A stretch of DNA of 64,000 nt. It comes from Tropicimonas sp. IMCC34043 (lineage in GTDB: Bacteria > Pseudomonadota > Alphaproteobacteria > Rhodobacterales > Rhodobacteraceae). A program made the translations under genes and the position numbers. The stretch's first letter is position 1. Each line of letters opens with the position of its first letter. The notes below the pieces were generated by a model that saw only the letters and a list, made by a program, of their open reading frames with translations, had not been told where the DNA came from and made no database searches. Positions 1 through 8,861 of this stretch are shown here, piece by piece. The DNA lies in NCBI RefSeq assembly GCF_003390845.1, contig NZ_QMEK01000002.1, positions 434,001 to 498,000 of the forward strand. The letters are read 5' to 3'.

Positions 1-651
1 CGACGGCGCGTTCGATTCGGTCGCGAGCGCACAAAACCAGTCGGCCCCCTGCGCTTCGGCCCAGATCGCTGCGGCCGAGACCATATAGCGGGCGGTGCCG
101 GTACGCCGCAGCGGTTCGGCGACCTCAAGGGCGTGCAGCATGGCAATCTTGCCCGCCGCGGCGGCGAAACCGGCGCCGGCAGGGCGGTCTGATGAGCGGC
201 CGAGCAGCGCGATCTTGGGGGCCGTCACGCGGTTCATCACCGCAAGACGCCCCGCCCCGATCCCGCCCGCGGCCCAGATTTCGACCTGGGTGGCAAGTGG
301 CGGCCAGGAGACCAGAAATGCCCGGACCGGCGGCGGCGGCGCGGTCAGCGTGGCCGTCGGGGCAAGATAGACCGTGACCGGGTCGATCCTGTCATAGCCC
401 TCAGCCGCAAGGCGGGCGTCGAGGTCGGTCTCGTCCGGCCGCAGCATCGCCAACGGGGCCTGACCAAGCCCGCACTGGGCAGCGGCCAGCGCCGCGATGT
501 CGGGATCCCCGGCCTCTGCCGTAGCGGCCGAAACCCGTTTGCCGCCGCCCTCGCCCACGCGCAACCGCCAGCCCCCGGCTTCGGTACAGCGCGCGGGCGG
601 CCAGGTTGCGTCGATTGCAGCAAGGATCTCGCTGGCTGCGGGTTCGATCAT
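1..651 (-). CDS. GNAT family N-acetyltransferase (3' end cut by window edge)
   Basis: The first 217 codons are visible and the C-terminus lies beyond base 1. It is probably an acetyl-CoA dependent N-acetyltransferase of unknown substrate. The visible end carries a GNAT core: VAEPLRRTGTARY around residues 178-189 resembles the acetyl-CoA pyrophosphate loop, followed by WAEAQGADWFCALATESN, which fits the helix and strand of motif A. The ATG at 651-649 overlaps the stop of the upstream cinA-like gene by 4 bp (ATGA), so the two are probably translationally coupled. The substrate cannot be read from the sequence. Confidence 0.72.
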   Translation of the reverse strand, partial: MIEPAASEILAAIDATWPPARCTEAGGWRLRVGEGGGKRVSAATAEAGDPDIAALAAAQCGLGQAPLAMLRPDETDLDARLAAEGYDRIDPVTVYLAPTATLTAPPPPVRAFLVSWPPLATQVEIWAAGGIGAGRLAVMNRVTAPKIALLGRSSDRPAGAGFAAAAGKIAMLHALEVAEPLRRTGTARYMVSAAAIWAEAQGADWFCALATESNAPS

Positions 652-1379
652 GTGTCGATCCCGGCGAGCAGCCCGGCCAGCCGCGTCATCGCCGCGTCGA
701 TCCGGGCGCCGTCGCTGCCGCGAACAACGATGTTCGTGCCATAGGCGCCGTCGATGTGGAACGGATATGACCCCAAGGACAGGTCGGGATAATCCGTCGC
801 AATCGCGGCAAGATCCCCGGCGATATCGCCCTCGCCGCGGTCGATGCGGATCGATTGCGACAGGATCGGGTCGCCACATGTCATCTGCGCCAGAACCGCC
901 GCCAGCATCGCCTGAAAGATCGCCGGCACCCCGGCCATCACATGGACATTGCCAAGCGTGAAACCGGGGGCGGCCGAGATCGGGTTGTCGATCAGCTCCG
1001 CGCCCTCGGGGATCCGCGCCATCCGGAGCCGCGCCTCGTTCAGCACCTGACCGGTCGCGTCGTAATGCGCCTGCAGGATCGCGCGCGCATCGTCGCGCAC
1101 GCCGATCCGACGGCCCATGGCCGCGGCAACCGCCTCGGCCGTGATGTCGTCGTGGGTGGGGCCGATGCCGCCCGAGGTGAAGACGGTGTCAAAGCTTTCG
1201 GACAGGGCGCGCACTGCAGCCACGATACGGTCGTGGTCGTCGGGCACGACGCGGGCCTCGGACAGGCGGATGCCGTGCTTGGTCAGTTCCTGGGCAAGGA
1301 AATGGGTGTTGGTGTCGTGTGTCCGGCCCGAAAGGATCTCGTCCCCGATCACCAGCATGGCAGCAGTAGGGTTGGTCAT
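648..1379 (-). CDS. CinA-like molybdopterin-binding domain protein
   Basis: 243 aa. A single MoCF_biosynth (MoaB/MogA-like) domain, annotated in this order as competence/damage-inducible protein A. MLVIGDEILSGRT at 8-20 and TSGGIGPTHDDIT at 68-80 are the family signatures. Full-length CinA also has a C-terminal nicotinamide-nucleotide amidase domain; none is present, so pyrophosphatase or deamidase roles should not be assumed. I chose the ATG at 1379 because it has an upstream ACGGAGAC ribosome site and begins at the conserved domain. A longer reading from 1430 would run across the sfsA promoter. It diverges from sfsA over 49 bp and overlaps the next gene by 4 bp. Confidence 0.85.
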   Translation of the reverse strand: MTNPTAAMLVIGDEILSGRTHDTNTHFLAQELTKHGIRLSEARVVPDDHDRIVAAVRALSESFDTVFTSGGIGPTHDDITAEAVAAAMGRRIGVRDDARAILQAHYDATGQVLNEARLRMARIPEGAELIDNPISAAPGFTLGNVHVMAGVPAIFQAMLAAVLAQMTCGDPILSQSIRIDRGEGDIAGDLAAIATDYPDLSLGSYPFHIDGAYGTNIVVRGSDGARIDAAMTRLAGLLAGIDT

Positions 1380-1392
1380 CGGTGTCTCCGTC

Positions 1393-1419
1393 TTGTCGCA
1401 CTTACCCTTGGGGTATAAG
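1393..1419 (+). promoter_or_regulatory. Candidate sfsA promoter, nearly leaderless
   Basis: TTGTCG (1393-1398) and TATAAG (1414-1419) are separated by 15 bp. The predicted start of transcription is around 1426, only a few bases before the sfsA ATG at 1429, and no Shine-Dalgarno fits in between. This reading of a sigma70-type promoter is by eye. Confidence 0.4.
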
Positions 1420-1428
1420 GCCCGCCCC

Positions 1429-2148
1429 ATGCGCTTTCAAACCCCGCTCGTGCCCGGTCGGCTGATCCGTCGCTACAAGCGATTTCTGGCCGACGTGCGG
1501 CTGGAGAGTACCGGCATCGAGGTTACAGCCCATTGTGCCAACCCGGGCGCCATGACGGGGCTTGCCGATCCGGGGCTGCGGGTCTGGCTGGAACCGAACG
1601 ACGATCCGCGCCGCAAGCTCGGTTTCGGCTGGCGGCTGGTCGAGCTGCCGGGCGGCCATTGGGCGGGGATCGACACCTCGGTGCCGAACCGTGTGGTGGG
1701 CGAGGCGCTGCGCGCGCGGGTCATCCCGGAACTGGCCCGCTATGGCAATGTCCGCCCCGAGGTGCGCTATGGCACTGCCAGCCGGGTCGATTTCCTGCTG
1801 AGCGAACCGGGGCTGCCTGACGCCTATGTCGAGGTCAAGAACGTCCATCTGCGGCGCGACGGCGACTGGGCCGAATTCCCCGACTGCGTGACCAGGCGCG
1901 GCGCAAAGCATCTGGAGGAGTTGAGCGCCATGGTTGCCGAGGGTCACCGGGCGGTGATGCTCTATCTGGTCCAGCGCAGCGATTGCGCCCGCCTGCGGCT
2001 TGCCGCCGACATCGACCCCGGCTATGCCCGTGCCTTCGAGGCAGCCCGCGCCGCAGGGGTCGAAATGTTGGCCCGCGCGACCTTGATCGACACGAACGGG
2101 GTCGGGATCGCCCGGGCGCTGCCCGTGGACCGCTCGCCGCAGATCTGA
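1429..2148 (+). CDS. sfsA: Sugar fermentation stimulation protein homologue SfsA
   Basis: 239 aa, close to the 234 aa of E. coli SfsA. Conserved blocks are CANPGAMTGL (36-45), SRVDFLL (118-124), YVEVKNVHL (133-141) and FPDCVTRRGAKHLEEL (150-165). The D...EVK spacing matches the nuclease-like fold proposed for the family; the family was named for maltose-gene effects and has been described as DNA-binding, but its true role is unsettled. The ATG at 1429 gives the family N-terminus (MRFQTPLVPGRLIRRYKRFL). An upstream in-frame extension crosses the divergent cinA-like gene and is not credible. map follows 80 bp downstream on the same strand. Confidence 0.93.
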   Translation: MRFQTPLVPGRLIRRYKRFLADVRLESTGIEVTAHCANPGAMTGLADPGLRVWLEPNDDPRRKLGFGWRLVELPGGHWAGIDTSVPNRVVGEALRARVIPELARYGNVRPEVRYGTASRVDFLLSEPGLPDAYVEVKNVHLRRDGDWAEFPDCVTRRGAKHLEELSAMVAEGHRAVMLYLVQRSDCARLRLAADIDPGYARAFEAARAAGVEMLARATLIDTNGVGIARALPVDRSPQI

Positions 2149-2228
2149 CCCGGTGGCTGGCAATTCTCGCCCTGCGGTCCTATGTTTCCGCTCAGAGGGG
2201 TCAGGGCGAACGCAGACGGAAGAAGGCA

Positions 2229-3047
2229 GTGAAAGCAGTGGACGACAACCGCACACATCTGACGAAAGACGGTATCCGGCTGTACGCGCCGGGGGATTTT
2301 GCAGGCATGCATGTGGCGGGGCAGGTTGCGGCCGACATCCTCGACCGGATCGCGCCGCTTGTGGTTCCGGGGGCCTCCACCAGCGAGATCGACAAGGCGA
2401 TCGAAGATATGATCGTCGAGGCGGGCGCTGTTTCAGCCACGATCGGCTACAAAGGCTACAGGCACGCAAGCTGCATTTCCGTCAATCATGTGGTCTGCCA
2501 CGGGATCCCGAGCGAAAAGACCCTGCACGATGGCGACATCCTGAACATCGACGTGACCGTGATCGTCGACGGCTGGTTCGGCGACACCAGCCGGATGTAC
2601 GTGGCAGGCAAGCTCGGCCGCAAGGCCGAGCGGCTGATCCAGGTCACCCACGATGCGCTGTTCAAGGGGATTGAGGCGGTCCGCCCCGGCAACACCTTTG
2701 GCGACATCGGCCATGCGATCCAGGCCTATGTCGAGGCCCACCGGATGAGTGTGGTGCGCGATTTCTGCGGCCACGGCCTGGGGCGGGTGTTCCACGCGCC
2801 GCCGAACGTGCTGCATTACGGTCGGCCGGGCACTGGCCCAGTGCTCGAGGACGGCATGTTCTTCACCATCGAACCCATGGTGAACCTTGGCCGGCCCGAA
2901 ACCAAGGTTCTGGCCGACGACTGGACCGCGGTCACCCGCGACAAGTCGCTGTCGGCCCAGTTCGAACATGCAGTCGGCGTCACGCCCGACGGCTGCGAGA
3001 TCTTCACCCTGTCGCCGGCGGGCAAGTTCCACCCGACCTGGAACTGA
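2229..3047 (+). CDS. map: Type I methionine aminopeptidase
   Basis: 272 aa cytosolic metalloenzyme that removes the initiator methionine from nascent proteins. The five metal ligands of the family can be placed: D108 (NIDVT), D119 (FGDTS), H182 (CGHGLG), E215 (IEPMV) and E246 (QFEHA). Substrate-pocket histidines lie in YRHASCISVNHVVCHG (77-92). The start is a GTG at 2229 behind a GGAAGAAGG purine run. Later methionines would cut into the fold, and earlier in-frame codons run back into sfsA. It lies 80 bp after sfsA on the same strand, so the two may share a transcript. Confidence 0.95.
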   Translation: MKAVDDNRTHLTKDGIRLYAPGDFAGMHVAGQVAADILDRIAPLVVPGASTSEIDKAIEDMIVEAGAVSATIGYKGYRHASCISVNHVVCHGIPSEKTLHDGDILNIDVTVIVDGWFGDTSRMYVAGKLGRKAERLIQVTHDALFKGIEAVRPGNTFGDIGHAIQAYVEAHRMSVVRDFCGHGLGRVFHAPPNVLHYGRPGTGPVLEDGMFFTIEPMVNLGRPETKVLADDWTAVTRDKSLSAQFEHAVGVTPDGCEIFTLSPAGKFHPTWN

Positions 3048-3094
3048 GCCTGCACCCAGGCGGCAGCCTCGGCCATGGCCAAGCGTCAATCATG

Positions 3095-3123
3095 TTGAGC
3101 CTTGGGAACGCGCCGCGTATATC
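3095..3123 (+). promoter_or_regulatory. Candidate sigma70 promoter for the TRAP binding protein gene
   Basis: TTGAGC (3095-3100), a 17-bp spacer and TATATC (3118-3123) form a good housekeeping-type promoter. It sits 58 bp upstream of the GTG at 3181, in the only gap between map and dctP-like. Predicted by eye. Confidence 0.5.
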
Positions 3124-3180
3124 GCGCGGGCGCGCTCTGGCGCGAAAGACCGACTGACACCCTGACAGGAGTTCCTGCCC

Positions 3181-4215
3181 GTGCCGATCCCTCTTCGCGC
3201 CATCCCCCTTCTGGCCTGCCTTTCAGGCGCCGCCACCAGCGCCCCGGCGCAAGAGGTGGTGCTGCGGTTCCAGCACATGGTCTCGCCCAATTCCGCGGCA
3301 CCGACCTATTTCATGGAGCCCTGGGCGCGCGCGGTCGAGGAACAATCGGGCGGCCGGATCAAGATCGAGATCTATCCGCAGATGGCGCTCGGCGGCAAGG
3401 CGCAGAGCCTTTACGACATGATCCGCGACGGCGCCATCGACGGCGGCTGGGCGGTGCCAAGCTATCAGCCCGGACGTTTCCCCGAGGCCGAGGCGCTGGA
3501 ACTGCCGTTCATGATGCCAAAGCGCGCCGAACTGTCCTCGGTTGTCGCCTGGGAATACACCCAAGACCACCTGCTGGACGATTTCGCCGACGTCCATCTG
3601 ATCACGGTGCACATGCACGGCCCCGGGATCGTTCACAAGAAGGGGCCGCCGGTCGAGACGGTCGAGGATTTCGCCGGGCTGCGGCTGCGCGGGCCGTCGC
3701 GGCCGGCAACCCTGCTGCTGCGAAAGCTCGGCGCCAATCCGGTCGGAATGCCGGTGCCGGAGTTCCCCGAGGCGCTGGCGCGCGGCATCCTCGATGGCGG
3801 TGTGATCACCTGGGAGATGGCGCCGTCGTTGAAGCTCGACGAGCTGACCGACAGCCACAGCGACGTGTCGGGGGACAAGGCGTTCTATTCGCTCTATTTC
3901 CTCTGGGCGATGAACAAGGCGAAGTACGAGAGCCTGCCGGACGATCTGAAGGCGGTGATCGACGCCAATTCCGGGGTGGCGATGGCGGCGATGGCGGGCC
4001 GCGCCTATGACATCGGCGACGCCGAGGGCTATGCCGCGATGGTTGCGGCGGGCGGTGCGGTATCCGTGATCGGCCCCGAGGAAACTGCGCGAATGCAGCT
4101 GCTGGGCGACGAGGTGGTGGTCGAGTGGATCGACGAGGCGACGGCGCGCGGGCTCGACGGTGCCGGGCTGGTCGAGGATGTGCTGGTCAAGGTCGATGAC
4201 GTGATGGCCGAGTGA
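3181..4215 (+). CDS. TRAP transporter solute-binding protein (DctP family)
   Basis: 344 aa periplasmic ligand receptor of a tripartite ATP-independent transporter. An N-terminal Sec signal (about 1-23, ending SAPAQ) precedes a DctP fold with VLRFQHMVSPNSAAPTYF, GGRIKIEIYPQMALGG and LRLRGPSRPATLLLRKLGA. The arginine in RLRGPSRPA corresponds to the region that usually grips the ligand carboxylate, so an organic acid ligand is likely but unproven. The GTG start at 3181 has AGGAG (3167-3171) nine bases upstream. No DctQ or DctM membrane subunit is nearby, so this is an orphan receptor or its partners lie elsewhere. It converges on rsmD with a 6-bp gap. Confidence 0.9.
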   Translation: MPIPLRAIPLLACLSGAATSAPAQEVVLRFQHMVSPNSAAPTYFMEPWARAVEEQSGGRIKIEIYPQMALGGKAQSLYDMIRDGAIDGGWAVPSYQPGRFPEAEALELPFMMPKRAELSSVVAWEYTQDHLLDDFADVHLITVHMHGPGIVHKKGPPVETVEDFAGLRLRGPSRPATLLLRKLGANPVGMPVPEFPEALARGILDGGVITWEMAPSLKLDELTDSHSDVSGDKAFYSLYFLWAMNKAKYESLPDDLKAVIDANSGVAMAAMAGRAYDIGDAEGYAAMVAAGGAVSVIGPEETARMQLLGDEVVVEWIDEATARGLDGAGLVEDVLVKVDDVMAE

Positions 4216-4221
4216 ATCTGG

Positions 4222-4785
4222 CTAGCCGCCCGTACGGCGCAGGATCGTGATGTGGGTGTCACCATAATGGCGGCAATCGAGCAGCGCGAAGCCTTCGGGC
4301 GGGTCCTGCGGCGCGTTCTCCTCCCACACGATCAGGGCATCGGGGGCAAGCCAGCCACCGGTTTCCGCCGCCGCCAGCGCGCGCGCGCCCAGCCCCTTGC
4401 CATAGGGCGGGTCGAGGAACACCAGATCGAAGGGTGCGCCCGCAACCTCCCCGAGCCGCGTTGCGTCGCGGCGAACGATCCGGGTGATGGCCTCGGTGCG
4501 GGTCTTTTCGATATTCTCGCGCAGCAGCGCCCGCGCCTTGCTCCCGGCGTCGACAAAGGTGGCGTGGACTGCGCCGCGCGAGATTGCCTCGAGCCCCAGC
4601 GCGCCGGTGCCGGCGAAAAGGTCCAGCACCCGCGCCCCGGTGGCCGGGTCGTCATGGCTGGCGGCAAGCAGGCTGAACAGGCTTTCGCGCACCCGGTCCG
4701 AGGTCGGGCGCAGATGGGCGCCGGGATCGCCCTTGCCCAAGGCGGCAAGGCCCATGCCACGGAACTGGCCGGCAATGATCCGCAT
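4222..4785 (-). CDS. rsmD: 16S rRNA (guanine(966)-N2)-methyltransferase RsmD
   Basis: 187 aa, the usual family length. It methylates N2 of G966 in 16S rRNA using S-adenosylmethionine. Motif I is VLDLFAGTGALGLEAISRG (53-71), and the catalytic amino-methylase motif IV is LDPPYGK (124-130). The N-terminus MRIIAGQFRG is typical and fixes the start. Its ATG shares one base with the stop of the upstream ferredoxin reductase gene (TGATG), indicating an operon and reinitiation. It is the last gene of a minus-strand run starting near 11.9 kb. Confidence 0.95.
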   Translation of the reverse strand: MRIIAGQFRGMGLAALGKGDPGAHLRPTSDRVRESLFSLLAASHDDPATGARVLDLFAGTGALGLEAISRGAVHATFVDAGSKARALLRENIEKTRTEAITRIVRRDATRLGEVAGAPFDLVFLDPPYGKGLGARALAAAETGGWLAPDALIVWEENAPQDPPEGFALLDCRHYGDTHITILRRTGG

Positions 4786-5987
4786 CAGACCAGCATCGCC
4801 TTGAGGTCGGCATCGGCGACGGCGGCGGGATCGGGCGAGACGCCGGCCTCGATCAGCCGCTTGCCGGTCATGTAGGCGCGCGGGTCGTTCATCGCATCGA
4901 CCGCCAGCAGACGGGCACCGGCATAGTACCAGTGCGAGACCGCGCCCGCCCGCCCGCCGGGGCGTACCACGACGCGGTCGTATCCGCTATTCAGCCCGGC
5001 GATCTGCAGCTTGACGTCGTATTGATCGGACCAGAACCACGGCTTCGGGTCATAGGCCGTGCCCGCGCCCAGCATGTTGCAGGCAACCGACTCGGCCTGA
5101 TCGATGGCGTTCTGCACGCTTTCGAGCCGGATCCGCCCGCCGCGCCAGGGGAACGAGGCGCAATCGCCCGCGGCCCAGACATGAGGGTCCGACGTCCGCC
5201 CAAAGCCATCGACGGCAATCCCGTTGTCGAGCGCAAGCCCCGCCGCTGCGGCAAGGCCCGTGGCCGGGGTGACCCCGATGCCGGCGATCACCAGATCGAC
5301 GGCAATCTCGCGGCCGTCGCTCAGTCGTGCGCCGCTGACGGCATGGTCGCCGATCAGGGCCGTAAGCCCGGTGCCTTCGCAGATCTCGACGCCATGGGCA
5401 TGGTGCAGCCTGCGGAAGTAATCCGCGGTTTCGCGGGCCGCGACCCGTTGCAGGATCCGCTCGGCGGTTTCGATCAGCGTGACCTGCAGCCCGAGTTTTG
5501 CCGCGACCGCCGCGGCCTCGAGCCCGATGTATCCGCCGCCGACGATCAGCGCCCGCGCACCGGGCTGGAATGCGGGCGCCATCCGGTCGACATCGGCAAG
5601 GCTGCGCACCACGTGGACACCGCCGAGCCGCCCGCCCGCTGCCTCGGGCAACTGCCGGGCCACGGTGCCGGTGGTCAGCGCAAGCTGGTCATAGGCGACG
5701 GTCTCGTCCCCGATCAGCAGCATGCGGGAGGAAACGTCGATCGCCTTGACGCGGGCACCGGTGCGCAGCGTGATCGCGTTTTCGGCATAGAAGGCGGCGG
5801 GGCGCAGCAGCAGCCGGTCGAGGGGCATTTCGCCCAGCAGGTATTTCTTCGACAGCGGTGGGCGCTGATAGGGCAGAACGGGTTCTTCGCCGATCAGGGT
5901 CAGCGGGCCGTCATAGCCCTCGGTGCGCAGCTTTGCGACCAGCGCCGCGCCGGCCTGCCCGGCACCGACCACCACAATTCCTGCCAT
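4785..5987 (-). CDS. FAD-dependent ferredoxin/rubredoxin reductase-type oxidoreductase
   Basis: 400 aa class of NAD(P)H:ferredoxin reductases (rhodocoxin, putidaredoxin and terpredoxin reductase type). The FAD Rossmann motif is VVVGAGQAGA at 5-14, the NAD(P)H Rossmann motif GGGYIGLEAA at 150-159, and the second FAD motif is VWAAGDCASF. A C-terminal reductase domain follows (WFWSDQYDVKLQIAG). Such enzymes pass electrons to [2Fe-2S] ferredoxins for P450s or dioxygenases; no such partner lies nearby, so the acceptor is unknown. It overlaps rsmD by one base and is 76 bp downstream of the pterin dehydratase gene. Confidence 0.9.
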   Translation of the reverse strand: MAGIVVVGAGQAGAALVAKLRTEGYDGPLTLIGEEPVLPYQRPPLSKKYLLGEMPLDRLLLRPAAFYAENAITLRTGARVKAIDVSSRMLLIGDETVAYDQLALTTGTVARQLPEAAGGRLGGVHVVRSLADVDRMAPAFQPGARALIVGGGYIGLEAAAVAAKLGLQVTLIETAERILQRVAARETADYFRRLHHAHGVEICEGTGLTALIGDHAVSGARLSDGREIAVDLVIAGIGVTPATGLAAAAGLALDNGIAVDGFGRTSDPHVWAAGDCASFPWRGGRIRLESVQNAIDQAESVACNMLGAGTAYDPKPWFWSDQYDVKLQIAGLNSGYDRVVVRPGGRAGAVSHWYYAGARLLAVDAMNDPRAYMTGKRLIEAGVSPDPAAVADADLKAMLV

Positions 5988-6063
5988 TTCCTGCTCTCCC
6001 GGGCCCGTTCCTCGCCCTGCCGGCTATAGCCCGCGACGCGGCCGCAAGGCAACGGGCGGCCCG

Positions 6064-6354
6064 TCAGCCGGCGGCGAGCTTGTCCAAGATACGGGCGAGC
6101 GCCACGTCCCTGTCGCTCAATCCCCCGACGTCATGGCTGGAAAGCGTCACGGTCACGTCGCGATAGACATTGCTCCATTCCGGGTGGTGGTTGGCCTTTT
6201 CGGCCGCCAGCGCCACCCGCGTCATCCAGCCGAAGGCTTCCGAGAAGTCCGCAAAGCGGAAGTCCTTTGTGATCGCATCCCGGTCGGCCAGGCGCTGCCA
6301 CCCCGCCGCGATCAGTTCTTCAATCCCCTCAGGGGTCGTTGTTGCTGTTGTCAT
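6064..6354 (-). CDS. 4a-hydroxytetrahydrobiopterin dehydratase (PCD/DCoH family)
   Basis: 96 aa. It dehydrates 4a-hydroxytetrahydropterin, recycling the cofactor of aromatic amino acid hydroxylases; some homologues work in molybdopterin metabolism instead. The family signature [19 protein letters not shown] (51-69) includes the paired histidines and the HPEW core, and a second conserved histidine is in SSHDVGG (72-78). The ATG at 6354 overlaps the stop of the upstream DUF482 gene by 4 bp. No phenylalanine hydroxylase is in the window, so the physiological pterin is not clear. The reading frame continues upstream to 6999 but that part is a shadow of the DUF482 gene. Confidence 0.93.
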   Translation of the reverse strand: MTTATTTPEGIEELIAAGWQRLADRDAITKDFRFADFSEAFGWMTRVALAAEKANHHPEWSNVYRDVTVTLSSHDVGGLSDRDVALARILDKLAAG

Positions 6355-7556
6355 TCGTCCACCTCCTCCTTGTCGCTGTTGCGCCGGAACGGGCCGTAAC
6401 TGGTCAGGATCTCGATCTCTTCGGCCACGGCGGCACTTTCGGCGCGCAGAAACTGGTCTACCGCTCGGCGGAAACCCGGATCGGCGATCCAGTGCGCCGA
6501 ATGGGTCGTGACCGGCAGATAGCCGCGCGCAAGCTTGTGTTCGCCCTGCGCCCCGGCTTCGACCGTCGAAAGGCCCTGTTCGATGGCAAAGTCGATGGCC
6601 TGATAATAGCACAGCTCGAAGTGCAGGCAGGAATGATGTTCGACGGCGCCCCAATAGCGGCCGTAAAGCGCGCCGCGCCCGATGAAGTTCAGCGCCCCGC
6701 CAATGGCGCGGCCGTCGCGTTCGGCCAGCACCAGCATGATGTCGTCGCGCAGATGTTCCTGCGCCAGATCGAAGAAGTCCCGCGTCAGATAGGGCCGGCC
6801 CCATTTTCGCGCGCCGGTGTGCTGATAGAACCGCCAGAAATCGTCCCAGTGTTCGGGGCGAAGCGCGTCGCCGGTCAACCGCCTTATGGTGCCGCCAAAG
6901 CCCTGCGCGGTGGCGCGTTCCTTGCGGATATTCTTGCGCTTTCGCGAGGACAGTGCGGTTAGGAAGCCGTCGAAATCGGCATAGCCGTCGTTCTCCCAAT
7001 GGAACTGTTGGCTGTGGCGATGCATCAGCCCCATTTGCCCGGCCGCCTCGGCCTCGCCCGCGGTGCAGAACGTGATGTGCAGCGACGAGACATGGTGGTT
7101 CGCCGCGACCTGCACCGCCGCTTCGACCAGTGCCGCCATCCCGATCGTCTCGAACCCCGGCCTCACCAGAAACCGCCGTCCGGTGGCGGGCGTGAAGGGC
7201 ACGGCGATCTGCAGCTTGGGATAATACCGCCCGCCGGCATTCTCATAGGCCTGCGCCCAGGAATGGTCGAAGACGTATTCGCCCTGGCTGTGGTTTTTCG
7301 CATACATCGGCGCGGCGCCGATCAACGTGCCGCCCTGCCGCGCCAGCAGGTAGGAGGGTTGCCAGCCGGTGCCGGGGCCGACCGAACCGCTGTCTTCGAG
7401 CGCCGACAGGAACCGATGCGTGGTGAAGGGATCCGTCGGGCGGCCGCCGGCTGCCGCCTCGGGGCAGGCGCAGGCATCCCATTCGGCCGCCGGAACGGCG
7501 GCAAGCGAGGGGATCACCTCGATCACGATCTCGGTTTCAGTCTGCGTCTGGGTCAT
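6351..7556 (-). CDS. DUF482 / FemAB-like GNAT-fold protein
   Basis: 401 aa member of the DUF482 (PF04339) family, related to FemAB/GNAT acyltransferases. Typical blocks are [41 protein letters not shown] and [17 protein letters not shown]. The family is widespread in proteobacteria with no agreed substrate, and a peptidoglycan role is only a name-based guess. I chose the ATG at 7556 because an AGGGGG ribosome site precedes it; an open frame extends to 7703 but across the gap to the next gene. It overlaps the downstream pterin dehydratase by 4 bp. Confidence 0.87.
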   Translation of the reverse strand: MTQTQTETEIVIEVIPSLAAVPAAEWDACACPEAAAGGRPTDPFTTHRFLSALEDSGSVGPGTGWQPSYLLARQGGTLIGAAPMYAKNHSQGEYVFDHSWAQAYENAGGRYYPKLQIAVPFTPATGRRFLVRPGFETIGMAALVEAAVQVAANHHVSSLHITFCTAGEAEAAGQMGLMHRHSQQFHWENDGYADFDGFLTALSSRKRKNIRKERATAQGFGGTIRRLTGDALRPEHWDDFWRFYQHTGARKWGRPYLTRDFFDLAQEHLRDDIMLVLAERDGRAIGGALNFIGRGALYGRYWGAVEHHSCLHFELCYYQAIDFAIEQGLSTVEAGAQGEHKLARGYLPVTTHSAHWIADPGFRRAVDQFLRAESAAVAEEIEILTSYGPFRRNSDKEEVDE

Positions 7557-7615
7557 CCGGCCCCCTGGAGTGCTGCGGTGGGGTCGTGCCAGACTTGTGC
7601 CTCGCGCCCCGGCGA

Positions 7616-8383
7616 TCAAGCCGGCAGATAGCCTTCGAAGGTGATATTGTCTGCAAGTTTCCGTGCGCTGCCCTGTTCTTGCGCAGAACGGATGGTCCAG
7701 CACAGGATCGGCACGCCGGCGCGGCGCAGCGCGACGACGGGGGCGGCGGCAAGGTCGCTGGCCTGATGGCTGACAAACGAGGCGCCCACGCGGTCGAAAT
7801 CGGCAATGGCGGCAAGCTCGGCGCGCCGGTCGTCGGGCAGGCCCGGCCAGTCGGCAGGCGCGAAGGCGCAGGTCGTCAGACCGCGCGGCACCTCGGGGGC
7901 AAGATCGGCGATGCGGGCGACCGAATGGGGGTTGAACGACATGAAGGCAAGCGGGCCGGGATAGCCGCGGACGGCATCTGCCGCCGCACGCTCAAGCGCC
8001 CCGCCCTCCGGGCCCAGCATCCCGGTCTGGTCCTTCAACTCGACCAGCAGCGGTACGCGGCCGTCGACGAGGGTCAGGACCCCGGCAAAGTCCGGGATCC
8101 CTTCGGTGTCGCCCCGCAACGGGATCGCCGCCAGTTGCCCGGCGGTGCGCGCCTGGACCGGGCCGGTGGTGTCGGTCAGCCGCTCGAGCGTGGCGTCATG
8201 GAACACCATCGCCTGCCCGTCGGCCGAAAGCTGCAGGTCGCATTCGATCCCGTACCCCGCCGCGATCGCCGCGGCAAAGGCGGCGCGAGAATTCTCGGGC
8301 CGCTGCCGCGCGCTGTCGTGCAGGCCGCGGTGGGCAAGCGGGCTGGCGAGGAACGCCCGGGGCAGGGCGACGGGATCAGGCAA
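7616..8383 (-). CDS. Glycerophosphodiester phosphodiesterase
   Basis: 255 aa. It hydrolyses glycerophosphodiesters to glycerol-3-phosphate and an alcohol. GDPD motifs are present: HRG (18-20), RPENSRAAF (28-36), ECD (47-49) and FHD (61-63). No signal peptide is seen, so it is probably cytosolic. I place the start at the TTG at 8383, which overlaps the end of ridA by 8 bp and begins just before the family N-terminus. A longer frame from 8467 would lie almost wholly within ridA. The TTG has only a weak ribosome site, so the start is uncertain. Confidence 0.87.
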   Translation of the reverse strand: MPDPVALPRAFLASPLAHRGLHDSARQRPENSRAAFAAAIAAGYGIECDLQLSADGQAMVFHDATLERLTDTTGPVQARTAGQLAAIPLRGDTEGIPDFAGVLTLVDGRVPLLVELKDQTGMLGPEGGALERAAADAVRGYPGPLAFMSFNPHSVARIADLAPEVPRGLTTCAFAPADWPGLPDDRRAELAAIADFDRVGASFVSHQASDLAAAPVVALRRAGVPILCWTIRSAQEQGSARKLADNITFEGYLPA

Positions 8384-8840
8384 TCTGGAAGATCGCTTCG
8401 ATCTCGACGGCCACGCCAAACGGCAGGGACGCCGCAGAGACCGCCGAACGGGCGTGGCGGCCGGCATCGCCGAGCGCTTCGACCAGAAAATCAGAGGCGC
8501 CGTTGATCACCTTGGGCTGGTCGGTGAAATCGCCGGTCGAGTTGACAAAGCCGGTCAGCTTGACCACCCGCACCAGCCGTTCGATGTCGCCGCCGCAGGC
8601 GGCCTTGAGCTGGGACAGCAGCGAGATCGCGCAACTGCGCGCGGCGGCGGCGCCGGCCGCAACCTCCATATCGGCGCCGAGCTTGCCGGTTATGAAACCG
8701 CCCGCGCCGCTGCTGACCTGGCCCGAGACATGGACCAGCTCGCCCACGATCACGTAGGGCACATAATTGGCCGCCGGGGCCGGGGCGTCGGGAAGGGTGA
8801 CGCCAAGCTCGGCGAGGCGGGTTTCGATCTTTCCGGGCAT
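8376..8840 (-). CDS. RidA family protein (reactive intermediate deaminase type)
   Basis: 154 aa. RidA proteins hydrolyse reactive enamine/imine intermediates from PLP enzymes. This longer subfamily has the central GQVSSGAGGFITGKLG and the C-terminal ARSAVSAASLPFGVAVEIEAI, which holds the conserved arginine that binds the substrate carboxylate. Whether this clade has deaminase activity is not established by sequence. It lies 21 bp downstream of the hlyD-like gene and overlaps the phosphodiesterase gene, so all three are likely on one transcript. The link to a secretion operon is unexplained. Confidence 0.9.
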   Translation of the reverse strand: MPGKIETRLAELGVTLPDAPAPAANYVPYVIVGELVHVSGQVSSGAGGFITGKLGADMEVAAGAAAARSCAISLLSQLKAACGGDIERLVRVVKLTGFVNSTGDFTDQPKVINGASDFLVEALGDAGRHARSAVSAASLPFGVAVEIEAIFQIA

Positions 8841-8861
8841 CGGAATCTCCTGGTGGTGGTG

